Shown here piece after piece: positions 13,231-64,000 of a DNA stretch of 64,000 nt. The translations under genes and the position numbers were made by a program. The DNA is from Actinostola sp. cb2023. Taxonomy: Eukaryota > Cnidaria > Anthozoa > Actiniaria > Actinostolidae. Where the stretch lies: positions 129,001 to 193,000 of the forward strand of contig JAUJYZ010001429.1 in assembly GCA_033675265.1 (NCBI GenBank). Direction: 5' to 3'. A model generated the notes under the pieces. That model saw only the letters and a list, made by a program, of their open reading frames with translations. It was not told the origin of the DNA and searched no databases. Each line of letters opens with the position of its first letter. The stretch's first letter is position 1.

Positions 13231-14731
13231 TATTTTAACGAATTTAATTGACGAGACCACCGAACAGAAATATTAGTGTGTAAAACCCTCAGTCAAAGTG
13301 GTTGCCAAAAAAAAATCCTATTCTAAACCGACTGACAATAACTTTGAAATATTAGCAGTCATGTGACATCCCTTTACCCAATCACTTTTGCGATTTGGCA
13401 TCTTTTGTTTTGAGAACCAAAAATCAATGTATCAAAATAAGTTGATTCAATTTATTGAATTTAATTATTCCGCGAATCAAACAATCTAGCTTGTCATATA
13501 ACGTAGTCAATATTCCTGATACTGTCAGGTCCAGATCTCGAGATATTCGATTTCAAGAATTATTGTTTATTGTTGCTATGGTGACGTCGATCTATGTGAA
13601 ATTTTGATTGGTGTAGCATTCAGTTTGATTCAGCTTTAATTGGAAAGGCTCCAACCGATGTATAAAAAAAGTGCTGTGTGGTCGGCTGTTCAAAACTTCG
13701 AGACACCTTAATTAATTAGATCAAGTAATTCTTTGCTGGTTGGTGTAGACATGATTAGTTTGTTTGTTTCTTCAACCAAAACATTTTTATTTTAAAACCA
13801 AGCTTTCGGACACATGGTCCATCTTCAGGGTGTAAAATGGTAGTAATTCGTCAAAACTAACGGCTATTACGTTGTAAACAAATAGCGCGCGCAAACAAAA
13901 AAAAAACTTAATTAATGATCCCTAGATTTTGTTAAAAATTTCTAATTTTTTACGCATAAAAGCGCGAAAATTAACACCTAGAGTCCCGCGAAATACAGGT
14001 TAAGCGAATTTATCAAAAATTAAGCCCTTTACTTATTAGATGGATTCGTTTTATTTCGACCAAATATTTTATATAATTGTGCGGTGCAGTAACTTGGCTG
14101 TCAAATGTGTATTTTTAAAATTAGAGCTAACGTCCTCAGGGACTACTTCAGTATTCTTGTGTATATGCCTGCAGGTGACTGCAACATTGAACGAAGAAAG
14201 GGCTTAATGGAACCTTGATTACACAGCGGGTTGTCCACTGGCTTGATACAGATTTGGCTGCGTAGTTGCCCTGAATCTTTATACTAAAGGGCTCGGGGTA
14301 TAGCCATGGTACATATATATCGATAAAACGACATTTTCAAGCCAGCACTAATAATAATAGTTTATGATTTTAAACCATGATCTTACTACCATTGTCCAAA
14401 TCAAACTTTTAAGACAATTTCAAGAGCACTTAATCCACTGATTGACTGAAGGCTTTATGTAAAATGCACTTCCAAACAAAATACTTCCTAATTGGCCACG
14501 TTAGACTGCACTCCTTCCAATGGCGTCCGTTGTAGTGACGATCATTAGACGATTTGATGTCTTTCTAATTACTTCAAAAACAACCTTTCAGTTACTTATA
14601 ATAATATACACGGCTTTGCCTTTTGTAGTTTCTCAATGATCCAAAATAATAAACTAAACTATTTAATTTTTCGTATGTACAATGACGACACAGAATTTTA
14701 CATCTCTTCCACACCGCACCATGATTCTTCA

Positions 14732-15304
14732 TTAAGTAAATGTATTAAATCTTCTTCGAAATGTTGGTTTAGCTTTTTCAGCCTCGTCCAACCATGCTAG
14801 AATTCGTTTCCGAGTATCAGATTGAGATGGGTCTTTATAGTCCTCAGGCATCATGCATTTGCTATGGATTCGCAGTTCTTGTGTCGAACATTTCGCCGGA
14901 GTGGCGGGAGGAAGCTTGACAACAGAAATCTGTGACTCTCGCTTTTGCTTGGTCATTAAATCCTCGTTCGGTTTTTGTATAAGTGGTTGTTTTGGCAGTA
15001 TGTGCTTTGATGTTTTGGGTGCCTCCATTCCTTTGCCCGAGAATATCATAAGTTCGCATATAGCTGGAAGGGATGGAAGCGTCGATGGTCCCTCTGCTTC
15101 GGGAAAAACCTCTATTTCCTTTTGATTTTCCACGTTTGTATTTTCCAGTAAGATAAACCGTACTCTCTTTACATCGATATTCCTCGCACGACGGTCTAAG
15201 TTCCTGTAAATATCTCCCCGATTTTCTTGACTTTCTCGTGTTGAATTTTCAATTCTTCCAATAACTTTAGGATACCTACATTGCTTGAAGACATGCGTTC
15301 CCAT
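14732..15304 (-). CDS. Hypothetical 190-residue protein
   Basis: An uninterrupted 190-codon frame, ATG to TAA, with varied composition unlike the surrounding AT-rich noncoding DNA. No signal peptide, membrane segment or recognised domain. It is basic and hydrophilic, Pro/Lys-rich in the middle (LPKQPLIQKP), with a C-terminal motif around TRKRILAWLDEAEKAKPTFR that looks helical. It could be a lineage-specific intracellular protein or one exon of a larger gene. No flanking splice or poly-A evidence was found. Real-gene status is uncertain. Confidence 0.4.
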   Translation of the reverse strand: MGTHVFKQCRYPKVIGRIENSTRESQENRGDIYRNLDRRARNIDVKRVRFILLENTNVENQKEIEVFPEAEGPSTLPSLPAICELMIFSGKGMEAPKTSKHILPKQPLIQKPNEDLMTKQKRESQISVVKLPPATPAKCSTQELRIHSKCMMPEDYKDPSQSDTRKRILAWLDEAEKAKPTFRRRFNTFT

Positions 15305-17431
15305 TAGAACGACCGACAGGCACGATTAATTGAATGACCGGTCCGTTCTCAGTGCACGCGGCTAGCTTCGCTTGACAAGTACTAAGAAGTACCTGAGTTT
15401 TTAGTATACAAAACATTGGTTTCTAAGACCCCTTTGTGATCTTGTTATTCAGCCGTGTTGTTCGGTTTTCTACAGACTGAGATTTGACGTAAGGGCTCCC
15501 TTAGGAATTAATGGATCTATGGTTGATAGCCCCGGTATATTGTAATTGCTTTCTGATGGTCATTCATCAAAGGATGCTTGGATCAAGTTATTTAGTGGCA
15601 CGTACGGAAGTGAAGCTATATATAGGATTTGAGAAAGTCAAAACTGCTATAATTAAAAAGAGGTGTTAAGGAGCAACAAGAAACTAACAGAAAAGAAAAG
15701 GCCGAGAGCTAAATTTGGTGAAGAGTTGAAAGAACTAAGGACTAAGCCGGAACGGAAGAACTTACTTGTGTTGATGATGAATTCAGATGATGCCTGGAAA
15801 AAAAAGCAAGAAGAAGAAGAAGAAGAAGAGGCAATTGATGAAGCTACGGAAGAAGCCAGAAAAGAACCACAACGTACAACGAGACTGAACAAGAATAAAA
15901 GATCGAAGAAGAAGAAGACTTAACTGGAGATCGAACAAGAACAAGAAGAAGAACGAGAAGAACAACAACAACAACAATAACAATCACAACAAAACTTAAT
16001 CAAGAAGAAGATAAAGAGAAAAATATGATGTTGCCGCGACGATGATGATGATGATGATGGACATGATGATGATGATGAATAAATTAAGGTAAATAAATAG
16101 AAAAGAGAAAAGAAGAAGAAGTGAATTAAAAGGTGTGAAAAGAGAACTGAAAAAGAAGAGGCAAAAAAGACGAAAAAAAACTAAAATGTATGTGTATTAT
16201 GTAAAAAGAGATCGTCGCCCAAAATCAGCGCGAGTGCCTGCGTTTACGTTGGTCAGCGGTTATTCACTCTAGGCCTTTGTGCACGATTTCTTGAGGACAT
16301 AAAAAAGAAAGAGACCACGATTGCAAGTCTATCAGTGCGAATCAGAATATCCCGGGCGCCATCTTGATTATTGCAGTACGCTGATAGCATTTCCATGTTA
16401 CCCGTATAAACAATAACGCTGATCTCCAATGGGCAGCCATGAACAACGGGTCCTTTAGAAAATAAATATTTTAATCTCTGAATTCAGGTTTCAGTGATGT
16501 TACTTGTAATATAGAAAAAGTAATTGATTACAACAGCCTATGAGTCAAGTTGATTGAGATCAAGAGCCGGAAGTAAGTGGATGTAAAAAAGGGAAATTTA
16601 AAATTTTGATTGCCAGTGACAAGTTCGATTCATTGCAAATCTAACTATCAGGTGAAATCAGGTCAATTAATGATTTTTATTTAGAATTTAGAATTAAGGG
16701 AATTTCGCATTAGAAAAGGTAGCTATATAGTGGACATACTCCACAAGCTTCATTCTGAATTTCTGTGATAAATAATCAGTTTGGATGCGTCATTTGCGCG
16801 CTTTCTTAGTGACGGGAAGTGAACATTCTCGAAGCGGACATCAATCGGGACCAATTTGTCACACTTCTCAAAATGTCACCCTGTAAAGAATTAATAAAAA
16901 ACGACAGCAAGGGAGAGATTAAACGTGCCCCGCCTTATCGAGAGGCGGCCGTTTACGAAGAACGATGTAGTAGTTAATTAGTTCTACTGTATTTCAATTA
17001 CGTCGACTGAGTCAATTTCAACAATAACTACCCAGCAGGTGCTACCACATAATGTATTATTTTCTGGGAAATAAAAAACCTTTCAACCTGTAAGCCATCA
17101 GTATTCTATCTTCAAGAATGTACATTAATCAGTAGCACATGTATTATGGAATCTTCAAAATAATTCATGGTTTGATTCTAGACTCGACCGAGCTCATATC
17201 AAAGTTGGCGTAGATCGCCTGAAGTGTCTGTGTCTTGTATGTGTGTATGCGCGCGTGTGTGTGTGTGTGTGTGGGAGGGGAGGCGAGGGGAGGGGAGGGA
17301 GGGTGTGTGTGCTGGACTGTTCCCACTAAGACAATTACTCGTCGTAGCCACCCTTTGGTGGTCGCATAGCCTTTTTTACCTTACAAAAAGACAAATAAAG
17401 GCTTGCGTTGTTATTTATTTCATAGGTGGCC
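15305..17431. other. No gene seen
   Basis: A purine-rich, A-rich tract (15655-16180) encodes only low-complexity Lys/Glu frames. A GT run (17252-17275) and G-rich tract (17275-17305) follow. The 5' UTR exon and promoter of the astacin gene may lie here but could not be recognised. Confidence 0.4.
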
Positions 17432-48164
<30,733 letters not shown>

Positions 48165-48350
48165 AATTTGAAAAAGGCTTTGAATAATTAAGGTAAGAAT
48201 AACTGTTTAAGATGGAAATGTGAGGGACAGTCACGATTACGTAACGTTGTGACGTCATCGCTTGATGAGGCAAGCGTTGCAGGAAGGGTAGAGGGTCTTG
48301 GAGTTTTATCAGGTAAAATGATCTCTTTACAAAGATGGTCGCTTGCGTCC

Positions 48351-48433
48351 TAGTCACCCTCGCAGGCCCAGTTCGGGTCGTTTGGGGAGAGAGCGTAGCG
48401 TGACGACCCGAACTGGGGCTGCGAGGGAGACTA
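48351..48433. repeat. 83-bp palindrome
   Basis: Arms of ~30 bp (TAGTCACCCTCGCAGGCCCA at the left) around a ~23-bp loop. Confidence 0.75.
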
Positions 48434-50446
48434 CTTGCGTCCAAAACTCACTCAACCCTCCAAAACATTTTATCCTTTGCTTTCGGATGGAGGTTTTGAT
48501 TGAAATAGCTTAAACGTTGATTGTATTCAAATTTCGTTTCAGTTGAGACGTTACAACTTTTAGAACTATTCCAAAGGGATACGATGACGTAACACTAATC
48601 CACAGGGGCGGAGCCCATTGTGCGCCATATTGGAGCAACGATTGTAAATTAGTATCCTTAATAGGTCTTAGCCTGAGAAACATTGACAGAATTGTCTGCA
48701 GTTCTACCACAGGCAGCCCAACTGGTTCTTCAGAGGCTATTGTTGAACATGAAAATATATGAATGCGCGCATCTTTTTGGGATGGGCTTCCTGTGGTAAA
48801 GGCACTTGCTTTGGGCTCCCTGTGTTTTTACGCACGAAATGGCGTGCGTTTTCAACAAAGTATTTTACAATACACAGGGAGCCCAATAAAATATTTATTT
48901 CTCTTGCTCTACCACAGGAATCCCACACAAAACAGACGCGCGCATTAATATATTTAGTTTAGCCACAGCCTTAGATGAAATACTTGGGCTTCCTGTCGCT
49001 CTATTCACTTCGGTGTACAAAATACAATGACACTCTACGTACATCGATTGCATCCCTGGTCATCTCTATTTCAAAGGATTTTCGTCCGCGCATTGAAACT
49101 TCACTGATTTTTGTATCAGTCAACTCTTTCAATTGTTTTTTCAGTCTTAAGTATTCAGTGCTGTCAAGAGCTTAGTTTTAATCATTTCTTTAAAAGAAGA
49201 AAATGTGACTATGATATTACAATTCATTATTCTAAATACTTCTAAATATTATCATTAACACCGAACTACCGTGGTTTTGATCATTTGTCTTTAAAAGAAA
49301 ATGTAAATATGATCGATATTCCAGTTCATTATTCTAAATCTGACTCCTAATTATTATTAACACTAATTGGCATGGACAGTATGATCAAGCTAAATGATGT
49401 AATTTACATTGAGTAGAACATAACGAATTGAATTTATATTTAAAAAATAAAGTTTAAAATCTAATGTTAATAAAGATTAACTAAAATAAAAACTTTTATT
49501 AAAATACAGTCAACATCGTAATTTTTTGTTAAAACTTTCTTCTGTACAGTCATTTCCTCGAACTTGATTAAATATTAATGATATTCATCCTTATAAGGAG
49601 CCACGGCCATCACGGCATGGCACCCGCAAAACCACTCGTCTCGTCCAATCACAGACCATCAACCGGTACCTAACATTCATGAGCAATCAATATTTTGGTA
49701 AATATTGTAACCTATCAAAGTTCTTTTAGTTACAAAGTTGCTTTAGATTAGTACTGTTTTTGGCATCTACTTAGTATATAGCCGGAATCTATATACTTTA
49801 TATTGTGGAGTTTGGATGATCTGAGAACGAGAGAAGCTTCCATTTTACAAGGTACGTACGAACACTTAATCAAATGTTGATTTCTTGATTCTTTTGCTTT
49901 GTTTAACTGGCATGATTGTTGTTTGGGGTCAGGGAATAGTATAGTCTATAGTTTTGTAAGCAAAAAGGCCGAGCCGCGTTATCGGAATTAAGCGATCGTA
50001 CGAACAATAGAAGAAAAACACATACCTTTTTACATCGTTATTCAATATTTATAAGACATACTAGATTATTTTACTTGCCATAAACGAACGACTAATCAGT
50101 CTCCCTGGTTGTTCATACTGGAAATAACAAATTGCTTAAAAATGGTATAAATTGCAGTCATTGAAAAAATTGATACTTTATATGATATATAGCTTATATA
50201 GCGATACGATGAGAGACCAGCGAACAAGTTCAAGGTCACGCAGTCCGATCATTCAATGACGTCAAGTAATTCTGGACTTTTTTTCTAAACAGATCTATCA
50301 TTCCTCATCTTAGTTTCTGAGTATGATGATGCGCGCTCGCTTTTGCGCTTGTATCATTTTCTCCGCCAAAATCGCGGTAAAATAAAATTAGCCTTTAGTT
50401 GTCAGGTGATCGACAGGTACCTAGTCCTCCGGCGAACAAGCAAAAG

Positions 50447-50700
50447 AACTTGTGTCATACAAAAATCGGGACAAGATACAAGCACTAACGCAAGCATAAA
50501 TTAAAACGTGTGTCATGTAGAAACGGGCCCAACACACGCATAAGTCGCCAGCATATGAACTTGTGTCATACGAAAATCGGGACAAGATACAAGCACTAAC
50601 GCAAGTATAAATTAAAACGTGTGTCATGTACTAACCGGTCCAACGCAAGCATAAGCGCAAGCATATGAACTTGTGTCATGTGAGAACGGACCCGACGCAA
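50447..50700. repeat. ~110-bp direct repeats upstream of the second gene
   Basis: Two full copies (50449-50558 and 50559-50667) and a partial third, each with gaacttgtgtcatac, acaagcactaacgcaag and aaaacgtgtgtcatgta, ending about 180 bp before the signal-peptide exon. Confidence 0.85.
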
Positions 50701-50881
50701 GGAAACCGACGCAAGCGCAGACGCAAGCACAAGAAATGTTTCAGTCCTTATGCTGCGCGCGCTTGCGCGTGTTCATGTATCAGGCTCATTTTCGCAATGA
50801 AATAACGCCTCTCGTGCTTGCGCATCATGTATCATTGTAAGCAAATCTAAAGTTCATTATTTCTATTTTCTATAGATAACC

Positions 50882-64000
<13,119 letters not shown>

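Larger units (their letters stand above)
8344..14731. other. No gene seen; transposon relics and simple repeats
   Basis: Apart from the elements listed separately, no reading frame with domain-like character was found. A short tandem repeat of agtcacgtgatagg (four copies, 11830-11885) contains the E-box CACGTG. Confidence 0.5.
48166..50881. other. Intergenic region between the two astacin genes; no gene seen
   Basis: Contains a palindrome (48351-48433), an ACCACAGG-family repeat (48705-48930), AT-rich DNA, and ~110-bp direct repeats (50447-50700). A possible non-coding first exon of the second gene ends at about 49851 (acaag before gtacgt) with TATATA about 75 bp upstream of that donor; this is speculative. 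Confidence 0.4.

Noticed and set aside
13785..13840. Motif resembling the 3' end of Penelope-like elements (CTTTCGGACACATGGTCCAT)
   Set aside because: Only a short motif with no reverse transcriptase or GIY-YIG coding sequence nearby; too little to call an element.
15663..15923. 86-codon Lys/Glu-rich frame
   Set aside because: Low-complexity product of a purine-rich AAG/GAA tract; no conserved motif.

Overview
The window is animal nuclear DNA: spliced genes with GT-AG introns, abundant simple repeats, many small foldback/MITE-like elements, and no prokaryotic gene organisation. Astacin metalloproteases joined to a ShKT (ShK-toxin-like) cysteine module and a secreted cystine-knot protein fit a cnidarian best (compare Hydra HMP2 and Podocoryne PMP1, astacins carrying ShKT modules). 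The species cannot be fixed from the sequence, and all gene models here were spliced by eye.

Positions 1-17,400 are gene-poor. They hold microsatellites, a ~41-bp minisatellite (2186-3751) interrupted by a TA-flanked MITE, several inverted-repeat elements, a complete single-exon secreted CTCK (cystine-knot) protein (7948-8343, +) and an unrecognised 190-codon reading frame (15304-14732, -).

Positions 17,432-48,164 (+) read as one very long astacin gene. A signal-peptide exon and a 16-residue linker exon are followed by five near-equivalent five-exon cassettes (A-E). Each cassette has a pro-segment with the aspartate switch, a catalytic core with the HExxHxxGxxHExxRxDRD zinc motif, a Met-turn exon, and a linker exon. 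Then come a sixth, N-terminally truncated astacin domain (F), a spacer, a ShKT module, a TTPPG-repeat tail and a stop. Every cassette boundary is a phase-1 intron, and no stop, signal peptide or new start is seen between cassettes. The 33 exons sum to 6174 nt, divisible by three (2057 residues). Cassettes A-D have Thr instead of Met in the Met-turn (SV/SI-T-HY). C and D are near-identical recent copies.

Positions 50,882-64,000 (+) hold a second, incomplete gene of the same family: signal peptide, Gln/Ala-rich linker, E-like astacin domain G, Lys-rich linker, F-like astacin domain H, and the first bases of the next exon. G-H parallels E-F, so a two-astacin ancestor is likely, with A-D added later in the first gene by cassette amplification.

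Introns are crowded with repeats. Intron 2 of cassettes A-D carries a microsatellite at the same site but with a different motif in each. The blocks upstream of B, C and D contain an inverted copy of the small linker exon. The G-H intron holds a 4.2-kb element with ~590-bp terminal inverted repeats and nested insertions. A transposon-derived ~97-bp tandem array fills the intron where domain F should have had its first exon.
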